A stretch of 64,000 nt of DNA, taken from contig NZ_JBIAOU010000014.1 of assembly GCF_042879035.1 (NCBI RefSeq), positions 68,310 to 132,309 of the forward strand. Direction: 5' to 3'. Under the pieces are notes generated by a model. That model ran no database searches. It saw only the letters and a program-made list of their open reading frames with translations, and had not been told where the DNA came from. Both the position numbers and the translations under genes were made by a program. Below are positions 44,718 to 54,041 of the stretch, piece by piece. Every line of letters starts with the position of its first letter. The first letter of the stretch is position 1. This stretch comes from Rhodococcus_G sp042879035. Lineage in GTDB: Bacteria; Actinomycetota; Actinomycetes; Mycobacteriales; Mycobacteriaceae.

Positions 44718-46484
44718 ATGCGGCTGACCAACGTTGCGCACCTGCGCCTGCCGTTCGGCCGGCTGTTGGGTTACGACGTGACCGTCGGCAGGCCGGGCCG
44801 AGCGCTGCCCGTCTCCTTCGACCAGCGACGCCACGTCGCTGCCGGTGACCGCGCCGGATCCTGGATGGCGTTGTCCTTCAAGCTTTCCGAGCCGGTTCCG
44901 TCCGACGAGCTCGCGGCCGCGTGGCTCGCGGTGATCGCCCGGCACGGCACGCTGCGCTCGGTCTTCGTGGCCGGCGACGACGGCGAACCGCGGCTGCACG
45001 AGGTCGAGATCGGCGCCGGTGGCTGGATGGAGCATCCGATCGCCCCGGGGCAGGCGGTCAACGATGCGCTGCGTGACGTGCTCGACGCTGCCTGCTCGCC
45101 GTACAGTCGTCCGTCGCACCGGTTGTGTGTGCTCGAGACCGCGGTGGGTCCGACGGTGGTGGTCGCCGCCGACCACTCGCACGTGGACATGTGGTCGATG
45201 CTGGTGATCGTGCGGGACCTGCTCTCCGCGCTGACCGCGGTGCGGCAGGGCCGAGCGCCGTCGTTGCCGCCGACCCCCGCGTTCGCCGAACACACCAGTG
45301 CGCTGCGGGACCGCCCGCCGGCTCCCGACGACGTGCGCCGCCGCTGGGCAGAGGTGCTGGCCGCCAGTGGCGACGTGATGCCTCGGTTCCCGCTGCCGCT
45401 GGGCACGGCGACGCTGCACCGGGAACGGGTGGAGGTGCGCGACGTGCTCGATGTCGACGACAGCGCCGCGTTCTCGGCGCAGGCCCGCGACGACGGCGTC
45501 TCGACCCTGGCGCTGGTGGTGGCGGCGATGACCGACGTGACCCGCGAGCTGGCGGGAACCCCACTGCGGGCGGTGTTTCCGGTGCACAGTCGCTACGACG
45601 CCAACTGGCACGACTCGGTCGGCTGGTTCATCACGAACTCGGTGCTGGAATCGGCCGACCCCGATCCTCGGGTCAGCGCGGAGGCGGTCAAGGAGGCCGT
45701 CCGGATGGGGTCCTGGCCGCTGGAGGACGTACTTCGTCCGTGGGGCGGAATGCCCGAGGCGCCAGGGATGTTCGCGATCTCGTGGCTGGATCTGCGCCGG
45801 CTGCCGGTCCGGGTCGACGCGACCGGGCTGGAGGCCCAGTACGTCGGCGCGACGATCCGGACCGACGGGGTGATGCTCTGGTTCATTCTCGACGAGTCCG
45901 GCCTGCACCTGCGTTGCCGCTATCCCGACACCCCGGAAGCCCGGCGCAACGTCGGCGCCTGGCTGGACACGCTCGTCGCCCACCTGTGCTCACGGGCACG
46001 GGCGTCGGTCGGTGGCCGGCTTCGCCTCGGCGACCGGACGTACCGGGTGCAGCGTGCCGGCCGCGCGGATGTGCCGGCGCTGGTCGCACTGCTCGCCGAC
46101 GACGAGATCGGTCGCACCCGCGAGGGTGCCGAGCTGGCCCGGTACGAGGAGGCGTACGACGCCGTCACCCGGGATTCCTCGCACTACCTCGCCGTGGTGC
46201 GCGACGAGGACGATCGGATCGTCGGCACCATGCAGCTCACCATCATCCCCGGGTTGTCCCGCGGCGGCACCACGCGCCTGCAGATCGAGGGGGTCCGCGT
46301 GGCGGCCCCGGAGCGCTCCCGCGGGGTCGGCACCGCCATGCTCGAGTGGGCGCACGACCATGGCAGGCACCGCGGTGCGACACTCGCGCAGGTCACCACC
46401 GACCGGACCCGCGAACGGGCGCACGCGTTCTACACGCGACTCGGGTACGAGAACAGTCACGTGGGGTTCAAACGGGAGCTGTGA
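44718..46484 (+). CDS. condensation-domain acyltransferase fused to GNAT acetyltransferase
   Basis: 588 residues with two catalytic folds. Residues about 1-430 are condensation/PapA-like: the active site reads DHSHVD (152-157), so the second His153 and Asp157 of HHxxxD are kept while the first His is Asp. Residues about 438-588 are a Gcn5-related acetyltransferase with the acetyl-CoA motif RSRGVGTAML. This fusion suggests that it transfers two acyl groups or links acyl transfer to acetylation of a lipid or metabolite. No biosynthetic cluster surrounds it. Confidence 0.8.
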   Translation: MRLTNVAHLRLPFGRLLGYDVTVGRPGRALPVSFDQRRHVAAGDRAGSWMALSFKLSEPVPSDELAAAWLAVIARHGTLRSVFVAGDDGEPRLHEVEIGAGGWMEHPIAPGQAVNDALRDVLDAACSPYSRPSHRLCVLETAVGPTVVVAADHSHVDMWSMLVIVRDLLSALTAVRQGRAPSLPPTPAFAEHTSALRDRPPAPDDVRRRWAEVLAASGDVMPRFPLPLGTATLHRERVEVRDVLDVDDSAAFSAQARDDGVSTLALVVAAMTDVTRELAGTPLRAVFPVHSRYDANWHDSVGWFITNSVLESADPDPRVSAEAVKEAVRMGSWPLEDVLRPWGGMPEAPGMFAISWLDLRRLPVRVDATGLEAQYVGATIRTDGVMLWFILDESGLHLRCRYPDTPEARRNVGAWLDTLVAHLCSRARASVGGRLRLGDRTYRVQRAGRADVPALVALLADDEIGRTREGAELARYEEAYDAVTRDSSHYLAVVRDEDDRIVGTMQLTIIPGLSRGGTTRLQIEGVRVAAPERSRGVGTAMLEWAHDHGRHRGATLAQVTTDRTRERAHAFYTRLGYENSHVGFKREL

Positions 46485-46485
46485 G

Positions 46486-46596
46486 CTATTGAAGGAGGAA
46501 CAGCAGCAGGGTCAGGCCGGTGGCGACGACCGCGGCGGCCACCGCCATGCCGGGCCACATCGTCGGTTCGGGTTTACCTGTGAAGTGATCGCTCAT
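46486..46596 (-). CDS. 36-residue single-helix membrane peptide
   Basis: Short open frame from ATG at 46596 with AAAGG about 7 bases upstream. A polar N-terminus (MSDHFTGKPEPTMW) precedes one strong transmembrane helix (MAVAAAVVATGLTLLLFLL). The frame is tight against the condensation-GNAT stop on the other strand. The hydrophobic pattern and ribosome binding site favour a real gene; it has no known function. Confidence 0.55.
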   Translation of the reverse strand: MSDHFTGKPEPTMWPGMAVAAAVVATGLTLLLFLLQ

Positions 46597-46843
46597 CACG
46601 CACCTTTTTCGAAGGGGCGCCACGGGTCGTGCGGCTCGCGACGTTGCGACCGGTCAACGGTAGCGCGGCGCCCCGGGTGCGGGCGGTGGTTTGGCGCAGA
46701 TGCACGGTTGGCGAACGAGATTCGACACGCCACCGTCCACGGTGCGCGCGGAAGCGCCGAGTGCCCTACTCTCTGGCCTCAGCGGAGGGTTTGATCCGGA
46801 CGGGTTTGCCGCCGGTTCACAACGAGCGAGGTGGTGGACTGCC

Positions 46844-48445
46844 ATGGTCGACGGGGCGCTTTCCGGAGGCACCGATCAGTTGTCCGGTAGACGACGACTG
46901 CTCGCGGTACTGCTGGCGATGGCGATGTTCGTCCTCGTTGTCGACACCTCGTTGATGAACGTGTCGATCTCCGCGGTGGTGCGCGACCTCGACACCACGG
47001 TCAGCGGTGTGCAGTCGGCGATCGCACTCGAGGCGTTGGTGTCGGCGGCCTTCATCCTGATCGGCAGCAAGGTCGGCGATCTGATCGGACGCAAACGCGC
47101 ATACGTGCTGGGTCTGCTCGGCTACGCGACCGGTGCGGCTGCCATGACGTTCGCGCAGAACCTGACGGCGGTGATCGTGCTGTGGGCCGTGGTCGGCGGT
47201 ATCGGGGCCTCGCTGCTCCTGCCCGCCATGCAGTCCCTGGTGCACGGCAACTTCCAGGGTGCGGCGCAGAAGAAGGTCTACGCACTGGTCGGCGCGGCGG
47301 CCGCGATCGCCGCCGCCGTGGGTCCCCTGCTCGGCGGATTCGTCACCACCTACCTGTCGTGGCGTGTCGGGTTCGCGCTCGAGGTGGTGATCATCGCGGC
47401 CGTACTGTCGGGGATCGGACTCGTCCGCGACGTGCCGTACACCGGGCCGAGGGGAGTCGATCCGATCGGTGCCGTGCTGTCGGTGGTCGGCATGGGCGGC
47501 ATCGTGCTGGGAATCCTGGTGTGGCAGGAGGGTGGCGAGTCCGTCGCCGCCCTCCTGGTGGTCGGTGCGGCGGCGCTGATCGGGCTCGCGTACTGGCTGA
47601 TCCACCGCAAGCGCCGGGACGAGCCCGCCCTGATGGATCCGGAGCTGTTCCGGTCCAAGGTGTTCCGGCTCGGCGTCACGGGGCAGATGCTCCAGCAGAT
47701 CGCCCTGGGTGGCACGATGATCGCACTACCGATCTACCTGCAGATGGTGCTCGAGTACAACGCCATGCAGGCCGGACTGTCCCTTGCGCCGCTGTCGCTG
47801 AGCATGTTCGCCGTTGCGTTGCTCGCGGGGAAGAAGGCCGGCTCCCGGCGCCCGGCCGCGATCATCCGCTGGGGATTCGTCCTCCTGACCGTCGGAGTCG
47901 TGGTGCTCGTCCCGCTGGTGCCCCGCGCGGAGTTCGGCTGGGCGCTGCTGGTGCCCCTCGTCGTGGCCGGATCCGGGCTCGGGCTGCTCGTCTCGCAGCT
48001 GAACAACTACACGCTCGCACCGATTTCGGAGGAACGGGTCAGCGAAGCCGCGGGCACCAACTCCGCGGCCGGATCGTTCGGACTGTCGTTCGGGCTGGCG
48101 TTCGGCGGCGCCGTCCTGCTGGCCACGCTCTCGCTCACCTTCACCGCGATGGCGGAGTCGAGCACGGTGCTCCCACCCGACGAACAACAGCAGGTGGCGC
48201 AGGTCCTCGAGGACGACGCGGAGGTCATGAGCAACACCGAACTCGAGGCTCTGCTCGCCGGCCAGCCGCCGCAGATCCGTGACGAGATCATCCGGATCAA
48301 CACCGACGCACGACCCCTCGCTCTGCAGGCGGCGCTGCTGGTGCCGATCCTGGCCGGCCTGCTCGGGCTGCTCAACTCCTTCCGCATGATCCGGGAACCG
48401 GACGCGCCGCCCGCCGCGCCGGGTGCTGTCGCAGGCCTGGGCTGA
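46844..48445 (+). CDS. DHA2-family MFS transporter
   Basis: 533 residues from ATG at 46844, with a GAGGTGG ribosome binding site. About 14 helices are present, including antiporter-type FVLVVDTSLMNVSISAV and AVGPLLGGFV. A roughly 60-residue soluble insertion (AESSTVLPPDEQQQ...) lies before the last helix, more than in most DHA2 pumps. It probably exports a drug or lipid precursor by proton exchange. There is no obvious regulator beside it. Confidence 0.88.
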   Translation: MVDGALSGGTDQLSGRRRLLAVLLAMAMFVLVVDTSLMNVSISAVVRDLDTTVSGVQSAIALEALVSAAFILIGSKVGDLIGRKRAYVLGLLGYATGAAAMTFAQNLTAVIVLWAVVGGIGASLLLPAMQSLVHGNFQGAAQKKVYALVGAAAAIAAAVGPLLGGFVTTYLSWRVGFALEVVIIAAVLSGIGLVRDVPYTGPRGVDPIGAVLSVVGMGGIVLGILVWQEGGESVAALLVVGAAALIGLAYWLIHRKRRDEPALMDPELFRSKVFRLGVTGQMLQQIALGGTMIALPIYLQMVLEYNAMQAGLSLAPLSLSMFAVALLAGKKAGSRRPAAIIRWGFVLLTVGVVVLVPLVPRAEFGWALLVPLVVAGSGLGLLVSQLNNYTLAPISEERVSEAAGTNSAAGSFGLSFGLAFGGAVLLATLSLTFTAMAESSTVLPPDEQQQVAQVLEDDAEVMSNTELEALLAGQPPQIRDEIIRINTDARPLALQAALLVPILAGLLGLLNSFRMIREPDAPPAAPGAVAGLG

Positions 48446-48472
48446 CGGACCGTCGACCGGTTAGGGTCGGGC

Positions 48473-48943
48473 ATGGCCGACACCTTCCTCGTCGAACGCT
48501 CCATCGTCACCTCCGCGAGCCCGGAAGCCGTCCACACGTTGATCGACGACTTCCGCAACTGGCCGCAGTGGTCGCCGTGGGAGGAACTCGACCCGAACAT
48601 GACCCGCACCTACGCCGGGGCGGACCGCGGGGCCGGTGCGTCCTACGCCTGGTCGGGCAACCGCAAGGCCGGTGCCGGGTCGATGACGATCACCGAGTCG
48701 GTGCCGGGCCGGAAGGTGAAGCTGGACCTGTCGTTCCTCAAACCGTTCAGGGCGCAGAACGTCACCACGTTCCTGATCGAACCGGGCGGGTCCGGGACCA
48801 CCGTGCGCTGGCAGATGACCGGCAAGCAGTCCTGGTTCTTCACGGTGTTCGGGTTCGTCATCAGCATGGACAAGATGGTCGGCAAGGACTTCGAGAAGGG
48901 ACTGGCCGCACTGAAGAGGGCGGCGGAGACCCGCACAACCTAG
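48473..48943 (+). CDS. SRPBCC (START-like) family protein
   Basis: 156 residues with a helix-grip fold pattern: hydrophobic strand, then HTLIDDFRNWPQWSPWEE, then strands and the long C-terminal helix. Polyketide-cyclase-type members bind lipids or hydrophobic ligands; here the ligand is unknown. It starts 27 bp after the MFS stop and may be co-transcribed. Confidence 0.85.
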   Translation: MADTFLVERSIVTSASPEAVHTLIDDFRNWPQWSPWEELDPNMTRTYAGADRGAGASYAWSGNRKAGAGSMTITESVPGRKVKLDLSFLKPFRAQNVTTFLIEPGGSGTTVRWQMTGKQSWFFTVFGFVISMDKMVGKDFEKGLAALKRAAETRTT

Positions 48944-48953
48944 AGGGGGGATC

Positions 48954-49511
48954 GTGGGCCGAATCGTGGTGAGCGAGTTCGTGTCGCTCGACGGCGTGAT
49001 GGAGGCACCCGGCGGGGAACCGGGATACCCCCACACCGGGTGGACCATCCCGTACCACAGCGCCGATCTGGTGAACGACAAACTGCGAGAGACGCTCGAC
49101 GCGTCGGTGCTGCTGCTGGGCCGCCGCACCTACGAGTCGTTCGCCGACGCATGGCCGAAGCGGGACGGCGAGTTCGCCGACAAGATGAACGCGATGCCCA
49201 AGCACGTCGTCACCTCGGCCCCCGACGACCTCGAATGGCAGAACTCGACGGTGCTCGACGGACCGGTGGAGAAGACGGTTCCCCGGCTGCGGGATTCGGT
49301 CGACGGGGACCTGCTGGTCGTCGGCAGCCGGACCCTGGTGCACGCGCTGCTGCGCGCCGGCCTCGTCGACGAGCTGCGGCTGGCGGTGTTCCCCGTCGTG
49401 CTCGGCTCGGGGGACCGGGTGTTTCCCGAGTCGCCCGAGCCGATCGCGCTGGAGCTGGTCGATCAGCGCCGATTCGAGTCCGGCATCGCGGCGCTGACCT
49501 ACCGTCGGTGA
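48954..49511 (+). CDS. dihydrofolate-reductase-like (RibD C-terminal) protein
   Basis: 185 residues from GTG at 48954. RibD_C/DHFR-fold features are VVSEFVSLDGVMEAPGG at the start, LLLGRRTYESFADAWP and LLVVGSRTLVHALL. Such stand-alone proteins are NADPH-binding reductases of unknown substrate. It follows the SRPBCC gene by 10 bp and converges on the next gene. Confidence 0.88.
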   Translation: MGRIVVSEFVSLDGVMEAPGGEPGYPHTGWTIPYHSADLVNDKLRETLDASVLLLGRRTYESFADAWPKRDGEFADKMNAMPKHVVTSAPDDLEWQNSTVLDGPVEKTVPRLRDSVDGDLLVVGSRTLVHALLRAGLVDELRLAVFPVVLGSGDRVFPESPEPIALELVDQRRFESGIAALTYRR

Positions 49512-49512
49512 C

Positions 49513-49983
49513 CTACGCCCCCCGCGCGAGGAGCGCGTCGAGGGCGGCGTAGCTGGCGTTCATGCCCTCCTCCATGCCGGACCCGAGCATGCCGTCACGG
49601 TCCTCCGTGGTGAGGAACAGCGACTCGACGACGATCCTGGTGCGCTCGCCGTCGAGATCGACGAAGTCGACGGCGTCGATCGACGCGTGGGTGGGCATGC
49701 CGTCCCACTCGAACGAGTACACGAGCCGTTCCTGGGGCATCACCTCCCGGAATCGTCCTTCGAAGCCGTCGCTGCCACCGTCGTGGTGTTCGACGAACCG
49801 CCAGTGCCCGCCGACCTCGAGTTCCCACGTCTCGACGTCGAGGGGGTTGCCGCGGCCCCACCACTGCGCGACGAGCTCCGGGTCGGTGTAGGCGGCCCAG
49901 ACGCGGTCGCGGGGAGCGTCGAAGACCCGCTCGACGTGGCAGTCGCGGTCGCCGGACGTGGTGACGGTGGCCTGCGCAGCCAT
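49513..49983 (-). CDS. AHSA1-type SRPBCC domain protein
   Basis: 156 residues of the activator-of-Hsp90-ATPase-like family: VFDAPRDRVWAAYTDPELVAQWWG, then GGHWRFVEH and a C-terminal GMEEGMNASYAALDALL. It often acts as a lipid- or ligand-binding protein and is commonly co-located with ArsR repressors, but none is present here. It lies 6 bp downstream of the ABM-domain gene, so they form a two-gene unit. Confidence 0.88.
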   Translation of the reverse strand: MAAQATVTTSGDRDCHVERVFDAPRDRVWAAYTDPELVAQWWGRGNPLDVETWELEVGGHWRFVEHHDGGSDGFEGRFREVMPQERLVYSFEWDGMPTHASIDAVDFVDLDGERTRIVVESLFLTTEDRDGMLGSGMEEGMNASYAALDALLARGA

Positions 49984-49989
49984 CCGTGT

Positions 49990-50610
49990 TCAGACCATCT
50001 CGGGAACGTGCAGGTGAGCGATGGCGAGTTCGAACTCGGCCACTTCGAGAACGGTGGCGCCCATCTCTCGGGTGCCCTCCTCCCGCATCGACGCGGAACG
50101 CTCCCTGCTGCTGTCCATGGCGTCCTGACTGTCGAGCGTCACCGACACCACGGCGCGGCCCGCCGCATGGTCGACCATCATGCTCGCGCTGCAGAACCCG
50201 TCGATCTCCTCCATCATCGGCAGTGCGGTCAGCTTGAACACGTCGACCGCGCGTGACATGTGACGGGGTTCGATCTTGAGCCACGCCACGCGGACACACG
50301 CACCCCGGCTCGAGTGGTGGTCGCGGTGCAGGGCGGCGATGTCCCAGCGTTCGACGCTCGCCGTGCCGTGGAACATCTCGGCGGCGCGGTCCCGGAGTTC
50401 CCGCACCGGCCCCTCACTCGAACGCAGTGCGTCCTCGTCCATCCACGAACTGGTCGCTATGCACCGACCGCTGTCGCGATCGACGAGCAGGGACAGTCCC
50501 GCGCAGCCCTCGTAGTCGGCGAGAGCGGGCATCACGGTGTCCCGGACGTGTTTGATGCCGGCGTCGATGAACGACGGATGTGCCTGGATTGTGGTGGAAC
50601 GTGCGTACAC
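49990..50610 (-). CDS. two-domain ABM-like monooxygenase family protein
   Basis: 206 residues from GTG at 50610, with AAGGGG about 7 bases upstream. Two tandem ferredoxin-like halves (about 1-95 and 105-200) resemble antibiotic biosynthesis monooxygenase (ABM) dimers. Each has a helix after the first strand and a segment like GLSLLVDRDSGRCIATSSW. In the second half the equivalent is SASMMVDHAAGRAVVSVTL. It may be a small oxidase or heme- or quinone-binding protein; the function is unproven. Confidence 0.75.
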   Translation of the reverse strand: MYARSTTIQAHPSFIDAGIKHVRDTVMPALADYEGCAGLSLLVDRDSGRCIATSSWMDEDALRSSEGPVRELRDRAAEMFHGTASVERWDIAALHRDHHSSRGACVRVAWLKIEPRHMSRAVDVFKLTALPMMEEIDGFCSASMMVDHAAGRAVVSVTLDSQDAMDSSRERSASMREEGTREMGATVLEVAEFELAIAHLHVPEMV

Positions 50611-50710
50611 TGTCGACCCCTTCTCCTCGGGGCAGCGCCCCGGCGGCGCCACCGGTCCATCCCCCGGTGATCACGATCCTCCGCCCGACTGCCGCTGGCA
50701 ATGCCCGGCG

Positions 50711-50716
50711 TAAAAT
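50711..50716 (+). promoter_or_regulatory. possible -10 box of htpG
   Basis: TAAAAT in otherwise GC-rich DNA, 43 bases before the TTG start of htpG and 10 bases before an in-frame ATG. It is the only strong -10-like hexamer in this region. No CIRCE or HAIR heat-shock operator was recognised nearby. Confidence 0.4.
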
Positions 50717-50758
50717 GTCGCCGACATGTGCCCGTCCGCGGTCGAAGGGAAACGGATT

Positions 50759-52702
50759 TTGAACGCGCACGCCGAAGGACCCCAGCAGCTCGAGTTCCAG
50801 GCGGAAACCCGCCAGTTGCTGGACCTGATGATCCACTCGGTCTACTCGAACAAGGACTCCTTCCTGAGGGAGCTCGTCTCCAACGCGTCGGATGCCCTCG
50901 ACAAGCTCAGGCTCACGGCCTTCCAGGACAAGGACCTCGACGCGGACACGTCGGATCTGCACATCGAGATCGCCGTGGACAAGGACGCCCGCACCCTGAC
51001 GATCCGGGACAACGGCATCGGCATGTCGCACGAGGAGGTCGTCGACCTGATCGGCACCCTCGCCAAGTCGGGGACCGCGGAACTGCGCCGAAAGTTGAAG
51101 GAAGCCAAGGACGCTGCCGCGAGCGACGAGCTGATCGGACAGTTCGGCATCGGCTTCTACTCGACGTTCATGGTCGCCGACAAGGTCACCCTGCTGACCC
51201 GGAAGGCGGGTCACTCGCAGGCCACCCGCTGGGAGTCCAGCGGTGAGGCGACGTACACGATCGAGACCGTCGACGGTGCGCCGCAGGGCACTTCGGTGAC
51301 ACTGCACCTCAAGCCCGCGGACACCGAGGACCACCTGCACGACTACACCGCCGAGTGGAAGATCAAGGAACTCGTCAAGCGGTACTCCGACTTCATCGCC
51401 TGGCCGATCCGGATGGACGTCGAACGCCGCACCCCGGCCATCGCCGACGGCGACGAGCCGGAGAAGGTCGAGATCGAGACCCAGACGCTGAACTCGCAGA
51501 AGGCGCTGTGGGCGAAGTCGAAGGACGAGGTGACCGAGGAGGAGTACACCGAGTTCTACCGGCACATCGCGCACGCCTGGGACGAGCCGCTCGAGACCAT
51601 CCCGATGAAGGCCGAGGGCACCTTCGAGTACCAGGCCCTGCTGTTCATTCCGCAGCACGCCCCGTTCGACCTGTTCATGCGCGACGGCAAGACCGGCGTC
51701 CACCTCTACGTCAAGCGCGTGTTCATCATGGACGACGCCGACGAGCTGCTGCCGGAATACCTGCGCTTCGTCAAGGGCGTCGTGGACGCGCAGGACCTCT
51801 CGCTCAACGTCTCCCGTGAGATCCTTCAGCAGGACAGGCAGATTCGGGCCATCCGCCGCAGGCTCACCAAGAAGGTGCTCGGCACCATCGCCGACATCCA
51901 GGCCTCGCGCCCCGACGACTACCGCACCCTGTGGTCGGAGTTCGGGCGCGCGCTGAAGGAGGGCCTGATCTCGGACGCCGACAACCGGGACGCGTTGCTG
52001 AAGATCGCGTCCTTCGCGTCCACACACAGCGACGAGGAGCAGACCACCCTCGCCGACTACGTGTCGCGGATGAAGGACGACCAGACCCAGATCTACTACG
52101 CCGCAGGCGAATCGCGTCAGCTGCTGGAGAACTCCCCGCATCTGGAGGCGTTCGAGGCCAAGGGCCTCGAGGTGCTGCTGCTGACCGACCCGGTCGACGA
52201 GGTGTGGACCTCGCAGGTCCCCGACTTCGACGGCAAGCCCCTCCAGTCCGTCGCCAAGGGCGAGGTGGACCTGGGCAGCGAGGCCGACAAGGCCGCCGCC
52301 GAGGCGGAGCGGGAGGAGAAGGAGAAGGAGTTCGCCGACCTGCTCGGCTGGCTCACCACCACCCTCGAGGATCAGGTCAAGTCCGTCCGCCTGTCCAGCC
52401 GCCTGACCACCTCGCCCGCGTGCATCGTCGGCGACGACTTCTCGATGTCCCCGGCGCTCGAGCGGATGTACCGCGCGTCGGGGCAGCCCGTCCCGGCCAC
52501 CAAGCGGATCCTCGAACTGAATCCCGAGCACCCGCTGGTGCAGGCGCTGCGCACCGCGCACGCCGAACGTCCGGACGACGAGGCCGCCGCCGAGACCGCC
52601 GAGTTGCTCTACGGCATGGCACTGCTCGCCGAAGGCGGCGAACTCGCCGACCCCGCCCGGTTCACCGGTCTGCTCGCGAACCGGCTCACCGCCGGCATCT
52701 GA
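50759..52702 (+). CDS. htpG: Hsp90-type molecular chaperone HtpG
   Basis: 647 residues from TTG at 50759 ([15 protein letters not shown]), matching the MNAHVEQLEFQAE start of the mycobacterial protein. ATG at 50726 is an alternative that would add 11 residues. The GHKL ATPase is intact: [28 protein letters not shown] and GQFGIGFYS. Middle- and C-terminal dimerisation regions follow ([20 protein letters not shown]). It is an ATP-dependent chaperone in protein folding and stress. A strong hairpin follows the stop. Confidence 0.96.
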
Positions 52703-52713
52703 GCCTCTCGCGC

Positions 52714-52747
52714 ACGGCGGCCCGGGGACAAGTCCCCGGGCCGCCGT
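52714..52747. terminator. hairpin terminator after htpG
   Basis: Perfect 16-bp stem (52714-52729 with 52732-52747) with a 2-base loop, 12 bp after the htpG stop. It also faces the convergent AIM24 gene. The 3' side lacks a T run. Confidence 0.75.
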
Positions 52748-52791
52748 CGTGTCCACGGCGCGAGCGGGCGTCCTCCGCGCGCCTGACCCGA

Positions 52792-53463
52792 TCAGCCCTT
52801 CGGCAGCGGCGGATGCCCCTCCGACGCCTGCACCACGACGACCCCGTTGCCCGTCAGTTCCAGCTGACAGGCCTCGCCGGAACCACGGCCGATCGCCGCG
52901 CCGAGCTTCGCGGTCTTGCGGATACCCGACGTCAGGCTGGTGGACCACATCACCGCGCTCTGCATGTCGACGAAGGTGGGCTGGTCCACGTTCAGTACCA
53001 CCGGCATGCCGTACACGTTCAGGGCCAGGGTGCCGCGACCGCTGAACGTCGTGTTGAACAGTCCGCCGCTGAGCATCGATGCGCCCTCGACCCGCTGGAT
53101 GTCCCACTCGAGTGAGCTCTCGAACGCGAGCACGTTCTCGCCGTTGACCGTGACCGACTCGTCCTCGAGTTCGACCAGGAAGATCACGTCGGCGTCGCGG
53201 GCGAGGAAGACGTCGCCGCTGCCGGACACCTTCATCAGGGGAAGGCCCTCACCGGTGAGGGCCTTCTTGAACAGCTTGCCGATGCCGCCGCTGCCCTGAT
53301 AGGCGAAATCGACGTCGCCCTGGTAGGCGACCATCGAACCCTGGCGGGCGAAGAAGTGTCCGTTGGTGCCGGCCAGGTCGACCTTGAGCATCCACTGGTT
53401 CTGCAGCACGAAAGTGCCCGGCGCGCCGCTGCGTTCGGTGTTGCTCATCAGGTCACTGCGCAT
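52792..53463 (-). CDS. AIM24-family protein
   Basis: 223 residues of the AIM24/TerD-like beta-sandwich family: LKVDLAGTNGHFFARQGSM near the start, then GEGLPLMKVSGSGDVFLA, LSGGLFNTTFSGRG and GNGVVVVQ at the end. Length and pattern are typical. In bacteria its function is unknown; mitochondrial relatives act in inner membrane organisation. The ATG at 53463 has AGGAG 7 bases upstream. Confidence 0.88.
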   Translation of the reverse strand: MRSDLMSNTERSGAPGTFVLQNQWMLKVDLAGTNGHFFARQGSMVAYQGDVDFAYQGSGGIGKLFKKALTGEGLPLMKVSGSGDVFLARDADVIFLVELEDESVTVNGENVLAFESSLEWDIQRVEGASMLSGGLFNTTFSGRGTLALNVYGMPVVLNVDQPTFVDMQSAVMWSTSLTSGIRKTAKLGAAIGRGSGEACQLELTGNGVVVVQASEGHPPLPKG

Positions 53464-53497
53464 GGTCCGTCTCCTGTTCGGTGGGGGTGGGTGCCAC

Positions 53498-54041
53498 TCA
53501 GCGTGGTAGCGGCGGGGTGCCCGAGCGGATCCGCTTCACCTCGCCGCGGGCGAACTCGACCGCCGCGGTGTCCTGTCCGCGGGACGTGGCGAGCGTGTCC
53601 GCCAGATCCGCGATCGCGTCGAGCACGTGGGCGTTGCGTCGGCGGACCTTCCGGCTCCCGCCGGCCCGGCGGAAGGTCCTGCGGGCCTTGTGGTCGCCGC
53701 ACATCGCTTCGAGCTCGCCGGCGGTGATCACCCCGTCGGACGCTTCGGGCGCGAGGACCTCGCGCATGAACTCCCGCTCGCGGGGAACCGTCGACCGGAA
53801 CACCCGGAGTGCGACGGCCAGCGCGACCACGATGACGATCGCCCACGCGGGGAAGATCAGGGCGACGTTGCCGCGGACAAGTGCTCCGAGGGACGAACGT
53901 GAACGCGCCGCTGGTCACCAGCAGCAGGTACACCCAGAACGCCGCATTGCGTGGCTGGTAGAAGGTGAACGACCGGCCCCAGCCGGAGTTCTCGATGGCG
54001 GCGACGCGCCGCTCGTGCAGACCGTCGATCGTGGTGGTCAT
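53498..54041 (-). pseudogene. frameshifted membrane protein with PrsW-like ends
   Basis: From ATG at 54041 one frame gives TTTIDGLHERRVAAIENSGW, then the FYQPRNAAFWVYLLLV helix. After TTCGTCC a single extra C moves the reading frame. Removing one base of that C run restores a continuous frame with a second helix (ALIFPAWAIVIVVALAVAL) and a basic helical tail to 53498. The start and the tail (ASDGVITAGELEAMCGDHK) resemble PrsW-family actinobacterial proteins, but the protease core would be absent. It is either decayed or a sequencing error. Coupled to the upstream gene by ATGA. Confidence 0.6.

Noticed and set aside
50414..53107. 897-residue frame antisense to htpG
   Set aside because: Shadow of a strongly biased GC3 gene.
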